Below, piece by piece: positions 1 to 8,611 of a stretch of 64,000 nt of DNA. The position numbers and the translations under genes are program-made. The notes beneath the pieces were generated by a model. It saw only the letters and a list, made by a program, of their open reading frames with translations, was not told the origin of the DNA and ran no database searches. The number at the start of each line of letters is the position of its first letter. Positions within the stretch are counted from its first letter, which is position 1. Location: positions 1 to 64,000 of the forward strand of contig JBFFMY010000007.1 in assembly GCA_041563475.1 (NCBI GenBank), written 5' to 3'. Source of the DNA: CAJXZP01 sp041563475. Its GTDB lineage: Bacteria > Bacteroidota > Bacteroidia > Flavobacteriales_G > Salibacteraceae.

Positions 1-12
1 ATTGAATAGTTT

Positions 13-121
13 ATGGTGACTATAGCGGTGGGGATCACCTCTTTCCATTCCGAACAGAGAAGTTAAGCCCACCAGCGCAGATGGTACTGCCCTACAAGGC
101 GGGAGAGTATGTCGTTGCCAA
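13..121 (+). rRNA. rrf: 5S ribosomal RNA
   Basis: This is the 5S rRNA of the large ribosomal subunit and the last gene of an rRNA operon whose 16S and 23S lie outside the window. The conserved core CATTCCGAACAGAGAAGTTAAG is present around 45-67 and is followed by GATGGTACTGC. The two ends pair: TGGTGAC at 14-20 with GTCGTTGCCA at 111-120 forms helix I, allowing G-U pairs. The exact ends are good to about 2 bases. No tRNA follows it. Confidence 0.93.
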
Positions 122-130
122 TTTTTGAAA

Positions 131-164
131 GGTGTCAATTTATAAAATTGACACCTTTTTTTTT
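131..164 (+). terminator. Rho-independent terminator of the rRNA operon
   Basis: A perfect 11-bp stem (131-141 with 145-155) encloses a 3-base loop and is followed by nine T residues. It lies directly after the 5S rRNA and ends the rRNA transcript before the thiolase gene. Confidence 0.93.
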
Positions 165-226
165 GCCCCTAACTCATTCTTTTTTTGTATCGTTGCTACC
201 CTAAATTCCTATCTAAACATTGATTC

Positions 227-1429
227 ATGGAGACTTATATTGTTGATGGCATAAGAACACCTATTGGTAATTTTGGCGGCACTTTATCTTCTGTTCGTGC
301 AGATGATTTAGGCGCTCTTGTAATTTCTGAACTTGTAAAACGTAATCCAAACTTACCTACGGAATTGATAGCGGATGTTATTTTAGGATGTGCTAATCAA
401 GCTGGTGATGACAATAGAAATGTGGCTAGAATGTCACTTTTATTAGGCGGTTTACCTTGGAGTGTTCCTGGAGAAACAGTGAATAGACTTTGTGCGTCAG
501 GGATGTCGGCAATAGTGCAAGGTCAAAGAGCTATTAATAACTTAGATGGCGATTTTTTTATTGCAGGGGGTGTGGAGAATATGACTCGAGGACCCTGGGT
601 GATTTCAAAAGCATCTGCACCATTTGGAAGAGATTCTAAAATGGAGGATTCGAGTTTTGGATGGCGTTTTGTAAATCCCAAAATGAAGGAGTTATATGGA
701 ATTGATGGAATGGGTGAAACGGCTGAAAACTTAGCTGAATTATACAATATCACTAGAGAAGATCAAGATCAATTTGCTCATTGGTCACAAATGAAAGCTT
801 TTGCCGCTCAAAGTTCGGGTAGGCTTGGCGAAGAAATAATTCCAGTACATATTCCACAAAAAAGGTTGGAAGATCTTATTTTCAAGAATGATGAGTTTAT
901 TCGAGGGAATACCACCATTGAAATTTTAGGCAAACTAAGACCAGCTTTTAGAAAAGACGGAACGGTAACAGCAGGCAATGCTTCTGGTTTAAATGATGGA
1001 GCCGCAGCAACTTTATTGGTGTCCGAGAATGGTATTAAGAAGTTTAACATGGTTCCTAAAGCGAGAATCGTTTCTTCTGGCGTTGCTGGTGTAGAACCTA
1101 GAATTATGGGTATTGGTCCCGTATATGCGAGTGAGATCGCACTGAAAAAAGCAGGTCTCACACTTGATGATATGGATATTATTGAATTGAACGAAGCCTT
1201 TTCTGCACAAGTTTTAGCATGTACCAGAAAAATGGGTTTAGCGGATAATGACCCAAGAATTAATCCTAATGGAGGAGCCATAGCTCTGGGTCATCCACTC
1301 GGGGTTTCTGGTACACGAATTATTTATACGGCTGCTTTAGAATTACAAAAACAACAAAAAAGATACGCTTTATGCACTATGTGCATTGGTGTGGGTCAAG
1401 GATACGCAGTTATAATTGAAAGGTGTTAA
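227..1429 (+). CDS. Thiolase (acetyl-CoA C-acyltransferase, PcaF/PaaJ-like)
   Basis: This is a thiolase that should cleave 3-ketoacyl-CoA with CoA, or condense two acetyl-CoA, in the cytoplasm. At 400 residues it has normal thiolase length. The nucleophile Cys89 lies in NRLCASG, His356 in ALGHPLG and the second catalytic Cys386 in CIGVGQG; the NEAF motif is also present, so it should be active. The N-terminal half (PGETVNRLCASG, GGVENMTRGP) resembles the beta-ketoadipyl/phenylacetate branch (PcaF, PaaJ), but no aromatic degradation genes are nearby, so substrate is open. The stop codon abuts the start of the esterase gene, so the two are almost surely cotranscribed. The ATG at 227 is the only start that keeps the METYIVDGIRTPIG beginning typical of the family. 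Confidence 0.9.
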   Translation: METYIVDGIRTPIGNFGGTLSSVRADDLGALVISELVKRNPNLPTELIADVILGCANQAGDDNRNVARMSLLLGGLPWSVPGETVNRLCASGMSAIVQGQRAINNLDGDFFIAGGVENMTRGPWVISKASAPFGRDSKMEDSSFGWRFVNPKMKELYGIDGMGETAENLAELYNITREDQDQFAHWSQMKAFAAQSSGRLGEEIIPVHIPQKRLEDLIFKNDEFIRGNTTIEILGKLRPAFRKDGTVTAGNASGLNDGAAATLLVSENGIKKFNMVPKARIVSSGVAGVEPRIMGIGPVYASEIALKKAGLTLDDMDIIELNEAFSAQVLACTRKMGLADNDPRINPNGGAIALGHPLGVSGTRIIYTAALELQKQQKRYALCTMCIGVGQGYAVIIERC

Positions 1430-2101
1430 ATGGAAAAATTAATTTCCACTAATACGACTGGAAGGTATTATCAAGAGGGAGTAATTTCAATTGATACAAA
1501 GGCTATTTGGTTTGTTTTTCATGGTTATGGTATGCTTGCGAAGGATTTCATTAAAAACTTTGATTGTATTGCTGATTCTTCTACGGTAATTATTGCGCCT
1601 GAGGGATTTCATAGATTTTATAATAGAAGCACTAGAGGAGAAATTTCTGCAAATTGGATGACCTCTGATTTACGTGAAAAGGATATTGAAAATAATGTAA
1701 ACTTCCTTAACGGTGTACTAGAAGATATGTACAAAAGTGAGTTGCCAAAAAACATTCAAATAGGTGTTTTTGGTTTTTCGCAGGGCTCTCCAACAGCCTT
1801 TAGATGGGCTAGCCAATTAAAAGAAAAGATAGGTATTATTATTTCTTGGGGTTCCGATATTCCTGTGGATGTGTATTCCGATAACAAGCTTTTAAATAAA
1901 ATAAATTCTTCCAATATCAAACTCGTAATTGGAACGAAGGATGAGTTTATTTCGGAAGAAAAGATTGACGAAACCATACTGGAACTTCATGATCAAGGAG
2001 TGAATTTTGACTTCCATACCTTTTCTGGAGGGCACGAGCTTCACCAGGATACTATTCGATATTTTCATGCCAGATTAATGGATGATAATTTAGAATACTA
2101 G
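1430..2101 (+). CDS. Alpha/beta hydrolase (phospholipase/carboxylesterase-like)
   Basis: A 223-residue single-domain serine hydrolase of the phospholipase/carboxylesterase (YpfH/Est) type. The nucleophile elbow GFSQGS places Ser117, and the likely triad partners are Asp171 (GTKDEF) and His202 (SGGHEL). HGYG near residue 31 fits the oxyanion-hole loop. It has no signal peptide, so it is cytoplasmic. Its ATG follows the thiolase stop with no gap, implying translational coupling, but the substrate cannot be read from the sequence. A thioesterase or esterase role linked to acyl-CoA metabolism is only inference from the neighbour. Confidence 0.85.
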   Translation: MEKLISTNTTGRYYQEGVISIDTKAIWFVFHGYGMLAKDFIKNFDCIADSSTVIIAPEGFHRFYNRSTRGEISANWMTSDLREKDIENNVNFLNGVLEDMYKSELPKNIQIGVFGFSQGSPTAFRWASQLKEKIGIIISWGSDIPVDVYSDNKLLNKINSSNIKLVIGTKDEFISEEKIDETILELHDQGVNFDFHTFSGGHELHQDTIRYFHARLMDDNLEY

Positions 2102-2136
2102 TTGTGTAATTTCAAGTAGGAATTAGAATTTTAGCC

Positions 2137-2553
2137 ATGAAATCAGTAATTGTAGGAAAATGTCCTAGATGTAATAAGTCAGATTTATTTTGCACTAAAA
2201 ACCCGTATAATTTCAAGAAACTATTTTTAATGCCAGATCATTGTGATTCTTGTGGCTTGAAGTTTAATCGTGAACCTGGCTTTTTCTATGGCGCAATGTA
2301 TGTTGGTTATGGGTTAAGCGTAGCCTATTTAACCTCATTCTATGTGGCAATGGTTGTTCTTTTTGGCGATTTTGAAATCACAACATATTTTATTTTTGGG
2401 ATAGGATCATTATTAGTTTTAACTCCCGTAATTTTCAGGTTTTCACGGTCTGTTTGGTTGGCACTTTTCGTCAAATTTGACAATCAAGCAGAAGAAAAAT
2501 GGAAAAAGGAAACCGAGGGAAAAGTAATTGAAAACCCCTGTGTGGATGTATAA
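2137..2553 (+). CDS. DUF983 family membrane protein
   Basis: A 138-residue protein of the DUF983 family. The N-terminus carries two CxxC-type pairs (CPRC near residue 9 and CDSC near 36), suggesting a small zinc ribbon. It is followed by two hydrophobic segments (about residues 58-78 and 84-103) that should span the inner membrane. The motif EPGFFYGAMYVGYG is the family hallmark. The family is widespread in Bacteroidota and Alphaproteobacteria, with no established function. It lies 35 bases after the esterase gene and may be the last gene of that transcript. Confidence 0.85.
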   Translation: MKSVIVGKCPRCNKSDLFCTKNPYNFKKLFLMPDHCDSCGLKFNREPGFFYGAMYVGYGLSVAYLTSFYVAMVVLFGDFEITTYFIFGIGSLLVLTPVIFRFSRSVWLALFVKFDNQAEEKWKKETEGKVIENPCVDV

Positions 2554-2585
2554 AGGCTCTGAAGTCATTACCTCAGAACCTTTTT
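2554..2585. terminator. Terminator between converging DUF983 and fabD genes
   Basis: A hairpin (2554-2562 with 2573-2581) lies between two genes that point at each other and ends in a T run on the plus strand. It has one mismatch on the plus strand and a G-U wobble on the minus strand. It could stop transcription in both directions, better on plus because of the T run. Confidence 0.65.
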
Positions 2586-2588
2586 AAA

Positions 2589-3470
2589 TTAAATAGTTCC
2601 GCTACTTGTAACAAAACTTCTATCTATTTTTTTAATAAGTCCTTGTAGAACTTTCCCAGGACCTACTTCAACTAGTTCCGTCATCCCATCTGCAATCATT
2701 TGATTCTCAATTTGTGTCCATAAAACAGGAGCAGTTAATTGAGATATTAAATTGTCTTTTATATCCGAAGGGTTTAACTCCGGTTTTGCGCTAACATTTT
2801 GGTAAATCGGACAAATAGGTATCTTAATAACAGCACTCTCAATTGCCGCAGCAAGTTCAGCTCTTGCAGGTTCCATTAATGGAGAATGAAATGCTCCACC
2901 TACCGGAAGAACCATGGCGCGTTTTGCCCCAGCTTCAGTTAATTTCTCACAAGCTGTATTTATAGCATCAATCTCACCCGAAATCACTAATTGGCCTGGA
3001 GAATTGTAGTTAGCTGGAACCACTATTCCAGGGGTATTTAAGCAGATATCTTCAATAACATTGTCTTCAAGTCCTAAAATTGCAGCCATTGTGGAAGGCT
3101 TAACTTCACACGCTTTTTGCATAGCCAAGGCTCGAGTAGAAACAAGTTTTAACCCATCTTCGAAGGATAATCCTCCTGCAGCAACCAAGGCAGAAAACTC
3201 TCCTAAACTATGACCAGCTACCATATCAGGTCTAAAATTAGTACCCATTAACTTGGCTAAAATTACGGAATGTAAAAATATTGCTGGTTGAGTTACTTTG
3301 GTCTCCTTGAGTTCATCCGGAGTACCTTCAAACATTATTTTGGAAATATCAAAACCTAAAATACTATTGGCTTGGTGAAATAAATCTCTAGCTTCATTGG
3401 AGGTTTCGTATAGGTCTAATCCCATACCTGTAAATTGAGCACCTTGCCCAGGAAAAACAAATCCTTTCAT
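2589..3470 (-). CDS. fabD: Malonyl-CoA:ACP transacylase FabD
   Basis: FabD moves malonyl from CoA to acyl carrier protein to start fatty acid elongation in the cytoplasm. The protein has 293 residues, close to the family norm of about 300. GQGAQ at 9-13, the nucleophile Ser88 in GHSLGE, Arg113 in STRALAMQ and His195 in GAFHSPLM are all present, as is VGPGKVLQGL near the C-terminus. No other fab gene is adjacent, so it stands outside a fatty acid cluster here. A likely -7 box lies 27 bases upstream of its start. Confidence 0.96.
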   Translation of the reverse strand: MKGFVFPGQGAQFTGMGLDLYETSNEARDLFHQANSILGFDISKIMFEGTPDELKETKVTQPAIFLHSVILAKLMGTNFRPDMVAGHSLGEFSALVAAGGLSFEDGLKLVSTRALAMQKACEVKPSTMAAILGLEDNVIEDICLNTPGIVVPANYNSPGQLVISGEIDAINTACEKLTEAGAKRAMVLPVGGAFHSPLMEPARAELAAAIESAVIKIPICPIYQNVSAKPELNPSDIKDNLISQLTAPVLWTQIENQMIADGMTELVEVGPGKVLQGLIKKIDRSFVTSSGTI

Positions 3471-3496
3471 AATTTTTCTATTTGAAATGCAAGTCG

Positions 3497-3504
3497 CAAA
3501 TGTA
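3497..3504 (-). promoter_or_regulatory. Likely -7 promoter box of fabD
   Basis: On the minus strand this reads TACATTTG, a perfect match to the Bacteroidota -7 consensus TAnnTTTG, 27 bases before the fabD ATG. I see no clear TTG at the -33 position. Confidence 0.5.
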
Positions 3505-3557
3505 ATAGAAATCCATTATTGAGTGGTTGAAAAGTAATTTCTTAATCTGTGCTTTAG

Positions 3558-3565
3558 TATCTTTG
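3558..3565 (+). promoter_or_regulatory. Likely -7 promoter box of hldD
   Basis: The sequence reads TATCTTTG, fitting TAnnTTTG, 17 bases before the ATG of the heptose epimerase gene. The -33 TTG is not evident. fabD and this gene diverge from a gap of about 110 bases, and each has its own box. Confidence 0.45.
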
Positions 3566-3582
3566 CCTCAAATTTAGATGTC

Positions 3583-4548
3583 ATGATTGTAGTTACAGGA
3601 GCAGCGGGATTTATTGCCAGTGCCTTAGTGAGTAAGTTGAATAAGGAAGGATACAACGATATTGTTGTAGTAGATGATTTTTCAAGAGCGGATAAGAACA
3701 AAAACTTAGAAGGAAAAAATATTACAGAATTTGTACATCGTGATGATTTTCATGCGTGGTTAGATAAAAATAATAGACAAACAGAGTTCATTTTTCATTT
3801 AGGAGCACGTACTGATACTACCGAATTTGATGTGGAGTTGTTTAACAGACTCAACCTCAATTACACAAAAAAGCTTTGGAAACAATGCGTTGAATATGGG
3901 ATTCCTTTAGTATACGCATCTTCAGCTGCCACCTATGGAATGGGTGAATTGGGTTATGAGGACAAGGATGAATTGGCTTATGAATTAAAGCCTTTAAACC
4001 CGTATGGAGATTCAAAAAATGATTTTGATAAATGGGCTTTAGGTCAAAATGAAAAGCCTTATCATTGGGTTGGAGTGAAATTTTTTAACGTTTTTGGACC
4101 GAATGAATTTCACAAAGGTAGAATGGCCTCCGTTGTATTCCATACGTTTAATCAAATTCAAAAAACGGGTGGAATGAAGTTATTTGCTTCGCATAATCCG
4201 GATTATAAAGATGGAGAACAAATACGTGACTTCATTTATATTGAAGATGTATTAAACGTATTGATGCATCACATGGAAAAAAGAGATCATTCCGGATTAT
4301 ATAATTTAGGAACCGGAAAATCTCGAACTTTTTATGATTTAGCTGCTGCTACTTTTGATGCGCTTGGGTTAGAGCCTAAAATTAGTTTTGTGCCTACACC
4401 AGAAGATATTCGGGATAAATATCAATATTTTACGGAAGCGACCATTGAAAAATTGCGTGCAACAGCGTATGATAAACCATTTACCGAATTGGAAGATGGA
4501 ATTAAAGATTACGTACAAAACTATCTTGTTCCAAATACGTATTATTAA
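3583..4548 (+). CDS. hldD: ADP-L-glycero-D-manno-heptose 6-epimerase
   Basis: An extended short-chain dehydrogenase (Rossmann NAD(P) enzyme) that converts ADP-D-glycero-manno-heptose to the L-glycero form for the lipopolysaccharide inner core. The nucleotide-binding GAAGFIAS is at residues 6-13. Catalytic Tyr141 and Lys145 lie in PYGDSK, with the Ser of YASSAATYG upstream. KFFNVFGPNEFHKGRMAS matches the HldD signature around the second catalytic Lys and the substrate loop. Length (321) is close to that of the E. coli enzyme (about 310). No other heptose genes are in the window. A related sugar epimerase is possible but less likely given the HKGRMAS motif. Confidence 0.88.
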   Translation: MIVVTGAAGFIASALVSKLNKEGYNDIVVVDDFSRADKNKNLEGKNITEFVHRDDFHAWLDKNNRQTEFIFHLGARTDTTEFDVELFNRLNLNYTKKLWKQCVEYGIPLVYASSAATYGMGELGYEDKDELAYELKPLNPYGDSKNDFDKWALGQNEKPYHWVGVKFFNVFGPNEFHKGRMASVVFHTFNQIQKTGGMKLFASHNPDYKDGEQIRDFIYIEDVLNVLMHHMEKRDHSGLYNLGTGKSRTFYDLAAATFDALGLEPKISFVPTPEDIRDKYQYFTEATIEKLRATAYDKPFTELEDGIKDYVQNYLVPNTYY

Positions 4549-4560
4549 AAGGGTAGTGGA

Positions 4561-4588
4561 GTGATTGGAATTAATCCAATGACTTTTT
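4561..4588 (+). terminator. Possible terminator of hldD overlapping the converging gene's end
   Basis: A 9-bp stem with one mismatch (4561-4569 with 4575-4583) is followed by five T residues. It runs into the last codons of the converging MerR gene. Confidence 0.4.
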
Positions 4589-4909
4589 CAATTCCAATAA
4601 AAAAGATTTCACTTCGGTTAAATGATCAATAATTTCTTGCTCATTTATTACGTCTTGCTTGTTTTCTTTGAGTTTTTTCTTGGCACCATCCAAAGTGAAA
4701 CCACGTTCCTTAACCAAATGAAAAATTATTTTTAGGTTATCCAAATCTGTAACCGTAAATAGACGATTTCCCTTTTTGTTCTTTTTGGGTTTAATGATGT
4801 CAAATTCTTTTTCCCAATACCGAATTAAGGAAGTATTCACGTCAAACATGGTTGCTACCTCACCGATAGTGTAAAACATTTTCTGAACCGGTTGTTGCTT
4901 TAATGGCAT
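4571..4909 (-). CDS. MerR family transcriptional regulator
   Basis: A 112-residue MerR-type DNA-binding protein. The winged helix occupies about residues 11-80: FYTIGEVATMFDVNTSLIRYWE is the helix-turn-helix and GNRLFTVTDL the wing. A short helical tail follows but there is no ligand- or metal-binding domain. The effector is therefore unknown, and there are no metal-sensing Cys residues. Its ATG overlaps the stop codon of the M23 peptidase gene (TAATG), so the two are translated as a coupled pair. A small MerR protein next to an M23 peptidase and alaS is an arrangement I recall from other Bacteroidota. A link to envelope maintenance is inference from this neighbour only. Confidence 0.88.
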   Translation of the reverse strand: MPLKQQPVQKMFYTIGEVATMFDVNTSLIRYWEKEFDIIKPKKNKKGNRLFTVTDLDNLKIIFHLVKERGFTLDGAKKKLKENKQDVINEQEIIDHLTEVKSFLLELKKSLD

Positions 4910-5880
4910 TAGTCGAAAGATTGGTTAGCTGCAGAAGAAATCTCAAGCATAAGTTGGTATTCTTCTGGGGTTAAATCATTCGAATAGAAGTTGGCAGGAT
5001 TTATTTTCTCACCATTTTTAATTACTTCGTAATGTAAGTGAGGTGCGGTTGACGTTCCCGTTGATCCAATAAAACCAATTAAATCTCCCCGCTTAATTTT
5101 TTGACCAGGTCGCACATTAAAACGCACCATATGTGCATACAAGGATTGATAGCCATATCCATGATTAATAATTATATGTTTACCATACCCACCTAATTCC
5201 GATTTAACCACTTCTACAACTCCATCACCTGTAGAATATATATCAGATCCTTTAGCCGCGGTAAAATCCATTCCCGTATGCATTCTTCGCACTTTAAAAA
5301 TAGGATGAATTCGCATTCCATAACCCGAAGCCACCCGTGTTAAATCCTTTCCTGCAACAGGCATAATAGCAGGAATTGAAGCCAACATTTTTTCCTTTTT
5401 CCGTGCCATCTCATACACCTTATCTAAAGATTTAGATTGAATGTAAATTTGTTTGGAGAGTTGGTCGAGTTTTTTGGTGGTGTTTATTACCAAATCAGAA
5501 TTATTAAAACCTTTTAATCCATTATATCTATCGGATCCACCAAAACCTGCTTTCCTAACATTTTTTGGTATAGGTTCGGCTTCAAATATTACCCGATAAA
5601 TGTTGTCATCACGGTTTGCAATATTTTCAACTACTTTATTTACCTCAGCCATTCGCTGATCAAGAACCGCATATTGAAACTTCATTTGATCCAATTCCCG
5701 AATTAATTGCTTCTCTTTGGGAGAGTCAAAAAAGTAAAAGAAAAGAAGGAGTAACACCCCGCCAGCCATGAAGCTTGCGACTATGTAAGTGGAAATTAAA
5801 AGGAACTTTGCTTTCCAAGAAACTTCTTCACGTTCGTAGCTTAAAGTCCCCGGATTGTATCTGTATTTAGTTCTTGCCAT
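4909..5880 (-). CDS. Membrane-anchored M23 family peptidase
   Basis: A cell-wall endopeptidase of the LytM/M23 family, expected to cut peptide cross-links of peptidoglycan in the periplasm. Of its 323 residues, about 26-50 form one transmembrane anchor with a positive cytoplasmic N-terminus. Residues 54-165 look like a coiled coil, and the LytM domain occupies about 180-295. The zinc ligands are visible: His201 and Asp205 (HTGMD) and the HLH at 281-283, with His250 in LYAHM. It is therefore predicted active, not a degenerate activator such as EnvC/NlpD. It heads a two-gene unit with the MerR regulator and diverges from alaS. Confidence 0.92.
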   Translation of the reverse strand: MARTKYRYNPGTLSYEREEVSWKAKFLLISTYIVASFMAGGVLLLLFFYFFDSPKEKQLIRELDQMKFQYAVLDQRMAEVNKVVENIANRDDNIYRVIFEAEPIPKNVRKAGFGGSDRYNGLKGFNNSDLVINTTKKLDQLSKQIYIQSKSLDKVYEMARKKEKMLASIPAIMPVAGKDLTRVASGYGMRIHPIFKVRRMHTGMDFTAAKGSDIYSTGDGVVEVVKSELGGYGKHIIINHGYGYQSLYAHMVRFNVRPGQKIKRGDLIGFIGSTGTSTAPHLHYEVIKNGEKINPANFYSNDLTPEEYQLMLEISSAANQSFD

Positions 5881-5909
5881 TCAATGTTTTTCCTTAAAAT
5901 GGGAAAGCC

Positions 5910-5939
5910 CAAAATTAAGGAATTAATCTATTTTTGCAA
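5910..5939 (-). promoter_or_regulatory. Promoter of the M23 peptidase-MerR unit
   Basis: On the minus strand TTG (5939-5937), a 19-base spacer and TAATTTTG (5917-5910) match the Bacteroidota TTG-N19-TAnnTTTG promoter. The predicted leader is about 23 bases. Its -33 region overlaps the -7 box of the divergent alaS promoter. Confidence 0.6.
5929..5936 (+). promoter_or_regulatory. Likely -7 promoter box of alaS
   Basis: TATTTTTG fits TAnnTTTG, 41 bases before the alaS ATG. No clear -33 TTG is seen. The box lies inside the divergent peptidase promoter, so the two promoters may compete for polymerase. Confidence 0.5.
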
Positions 5940-5977
5940 TCGCTTTGAAAAAGCATAACATTTTTTAAATTTTCAGC

Positions 5978-8593
5978 ATGTATTGGGATACAAACGCAAT
6001 TAGAAAACAGTTTTTAGATTATTTCAAAAGTAAGGGACACAAAATCGTTCCATCGGCTCCTATGGTGATTAAGGATGACCCTACATTGATGTTTACCAAT
6101 GCAGGTATGAACCAGTTTAAGGAGTACTTTTTGGGGCAAACCGAAGCTAAAGATGTTCGTGTGGCGGATTCACAAAAGTGTTTGCGCGTATCGGGTAAGC
6201 ACAATGATTTGGAAGAAGTAGGCGTGGATACCTATCACCACACCATGTTTGAGATGCTTGGGAACTGGTCGTTTGGAGATTACTTCAAAGAAGAATCTAT
6301 TGAAATGGCATGGGATTTATTGACCAACATATATAAAATTGATAAGGATCGTATTTATATAACTGTTTTTGAAGGTTCAGAAGAAGATGGAACGGCAGCG
6401 GATTTTGAGGCGGAAAACATTTGGAAAAAATTCATCTCTGCGGATAGAATTATGCGCTTTGATAAAAAGGACAATTTCTGGGAAATGGGAGAAACTGGTC
6501 CATGTGGACCCTGTTCGGAGATTCATGTAGATATTCGAAGTGAGTCAGATCGTAAGAAAGTAGACGGTAAATCTCTGGTGAATATGGATCATCCTCAGGT
6601 GATTGAAATATGGAATCTGGTATTCATTCAATATACGCGAATGTTTGACCAATCACTAAAAGAGTTACCGGCTAAGCATATTGATACAGGAATGGGATTG
6701 GAGCGTTTAGCAATGGTTTTGCAAGCAAAGCAATCAAATTACGACACGGATATATTCACGACACTCATTGCTGAAATTGAAAAGCACACTTCTGTTAAAT
6801 ATACCGCAAGCGATAGTAGAGCGGACGTTTCTTTTAGAGTAATGGCCGATCATATTCGGGCCGTTTCATTTGCCATTGCGGATGGGCAATTACCTTCCAA
6901 TACGGGTGCAGGATATGTTATTCGAAGAATTTTACGAAGGGCAGTGCGCTTTGGATATAGCTTTTTGGATATCAATGAACCGGTAATGAGTAAATTGGTT
7001 CCAACGTTAAACAAGTTAATGGGGTCCCAGTTTAAGGAGTTAAATAAACAATTGACTTTGGTTGAAAAGGTAATTCATGAAGAAGAAGAAAGCTTTTTGA
7101 GAACGTTATCTAAAGGGATAGCTAAGTTTGAAGACTACCAAAAACATCATAAACAAGTAAAAGGAGATTTTGCTTTTGAATTATACGACACTTTTGGATT
7201 CCCAATAGATTTAACTCAATTAATGGCTGCGGAAGCAGGCATGATGGTGGATATTAATGGATTTAATACCGCACTGGAAGAACAAAGAACGCGTTCAAGA
7301 AAGGCTTCCAAAGTAACTACAGAGGATTGGGTGGTTTTACGAAAAGATGATACGGAAGAATTTATAGGCTACGATTATACCGAAGGGAATGTTTTAATTA
7401 CTAAGTATCGAAAAGTTAGTCAAAAGGGAAATGACCTGTACCAATTAGTTTTTAATATCACACCTTTTTACGCAGAAGGTGGTGGTCAAGTTGGAGACAA
7501 GGGGTTTATTGAACAAGATGGTAAAAAGATAAATATTATCGATACCAAAAAGGAAAACAAACTAATTGTCCATTTTGTTAAAGAATTGCCGGAGAACATT
7601 TCTGGCGAATTTAAAGCAGTTGTTTCTTTGGATAAAAGAAAGGGGACTGCGGCCAATCACTCCGCAACACATCTTTTACATCATGCATTGCGTGAAGTTT
7701 TAGGAACACATGTTGAGCAAAAGGGCTCGATGGTGAATGATAAGTATTTACGTTTTGATTTCTCCCATTTTCAAAAAATGACCCATGAGGAAATTCGCGA
7801 GGTGGAGATTAAAGTAAATGCAGTTGTTCGAAAAAACATTTCATTACATGAAGACCGGGCATTGCCTCTTGCGGAAGCGGAGAAAATGGGAGCAATGATG
7901 CTTTTTGGTGAAAAATATGGTGATGTAGTTCGTGTAATAAAGTTTGATAATTCCGTGGAGCTTTGTGGTGGAACGCATGTAAAAGCTACCGGTGAAATTG
8001 GATTTTTTAAAATTGTTTCAGAAGGAGCCATTGCTGCTGGGGTAAGAAGAGTTGAAGCAGTAACGGGAGTTGAGGCTCAAAATGTTTTATTCCATACTAT
8101 AGATACGTTGGATGCTTTGCGTGATTCTTTGCGGAACCCACAGGATATTCATAAGTCTATTTCCGAATTAATAGCAGCCAATTCAAACCTTGAAAAAGAA
8201 GTGCTTTCTTTTCGATCTGAGAGTTTAAAATCATTTAAGGCGGTTATTAAATCCGAACTGGAAGAAATAAATGGAGTGAATTTTTATGCCCGTGAAATTG
8301 ACATGAATAATGAGGATGTGAAATCCTTAACGCATGAATTACGTAAAGAAATTTCAAATGCATTTATTGTAATTGCAAATAGGTCGGGTGATAAGGCAAC
8401 TCTTACTATTGGAATTTCTGATAACCTGGTTCAGTCAAAAGGATTGGATGCTGGTAAAATTGTGCGAGAAATTGCGAAAAAAATTCAAGGCGGAGGTGGA
8501 GGCCAACCGTTTTTTGCAACTGCTGGGGGTAAAAATGCGGCAGGAATTGAAAGCGCTTTGTTAGATGCGCGTAGTATTGTGAAGATGGCTTAA
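5978..8593 (+). CDS. alaS: Alanine-tRNA ligase
   Basis: AlaRS charges tRNA-Ala and edits mischarged Ser and Gly. The 871-residue protein is full length. The class II catalytic core is at about 1-410 (motif 2 around the GNWSFGDYFKEES region; GCGP-like GETGPCGPCSEIH). The editing domain carries the zinc ligands His561 and His565 (HSATH) and Cys663 and His667 (CGGTH). The C-Ala domain ends in a GGGGG-type glycine-rich loop near residue 840. The start is the ATG that gives the usual MYWDTNAIRKQFLDYF beginning. It diverges from the M23 peptidase gene. Confidence 0.98.
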   Translation: MYWDTNAIRKQFLDYFKSKGHKIVPSAPMVIKDDPTLMFTNAGMNQFKEYFLGQTEAKDVRVADSQKCLRVSGKHNDLEEVGVDTYHHTMFEMLGNWSFGDYFKEESIEMAWDLLTNIYKIDKDRIYITVFEGSEEDGTAADFEAENIWKKFISADRIMRFDKKDNFWEMGETGPCGPCSEIHVDIRSESDRKKVDGKSLVNMDHPQVIEIWNLVFIQYTRMFDQSLKELPAKHIDTGMGLERLAMVLQAKQSNYDTDIFTTLIAEIEKHTSVKYTASDSRADVSFRVMADHIRAVSFAIADGQLPSNTGAGYVIRRILRRAVRFGYSFLDINEPVMSKLVPTLNKLMGSQFKELNKQLTLVEKVIHEEEESFLRTLSKGIAKFEDYQKHHKQVKGDFAFELYDTFGFPIDLTQLMAAEAGMMVDINGFNTALEEQRTRSRKASKVTTEDWVVLRKDDTEEFIGYDYTEGNVLITKYRKVSQKGNDLYQLVFNITPFYAEGGGQVGDKGFIEQDGKKINIIDTKKENKLIVHFVKELPENISGEFKAVVSLDKRKGTAANHSATHLLHHALREVLGTHVEQKGSMVNDKYLRFDFSHFQKMTHEEIREVEIKVNAVVRKNISLHEDRALPLAEAEKMGAMMLFGEKYGDVVRVIKFDNSVELCGGTHVKATGEIGFFKIVSEGAIAAGVRRVEAVTGVEAQNVLFHTIDTLDALRDSLRNPQDIHKSISELIAANSNLEKEVLSFRSESLKSFKAVIKSELEEINGVNFYAREIDMNNEDVKSLTHELRKEISNAFIVIANRSGDKATLTIGISDNLVQSKGLDAGKIVREIAKKIQGGGGGQPFFATAGGKNAAGIESALLDARSIVKMA

Positions 8594-8611
8594 TCTAAAT
8601 TCCGGTTAGGC

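Noticed and set aside
122..226. tRNA gene after the 5S rRNA
   Set aside because: No cloverleaf or T-loop motif; only a terminator and AT-rich leader.
808..1281. Minus-strand frame inside the thiolase gene
   Set aside because: Shadow of the thiolase codons; no known motif.
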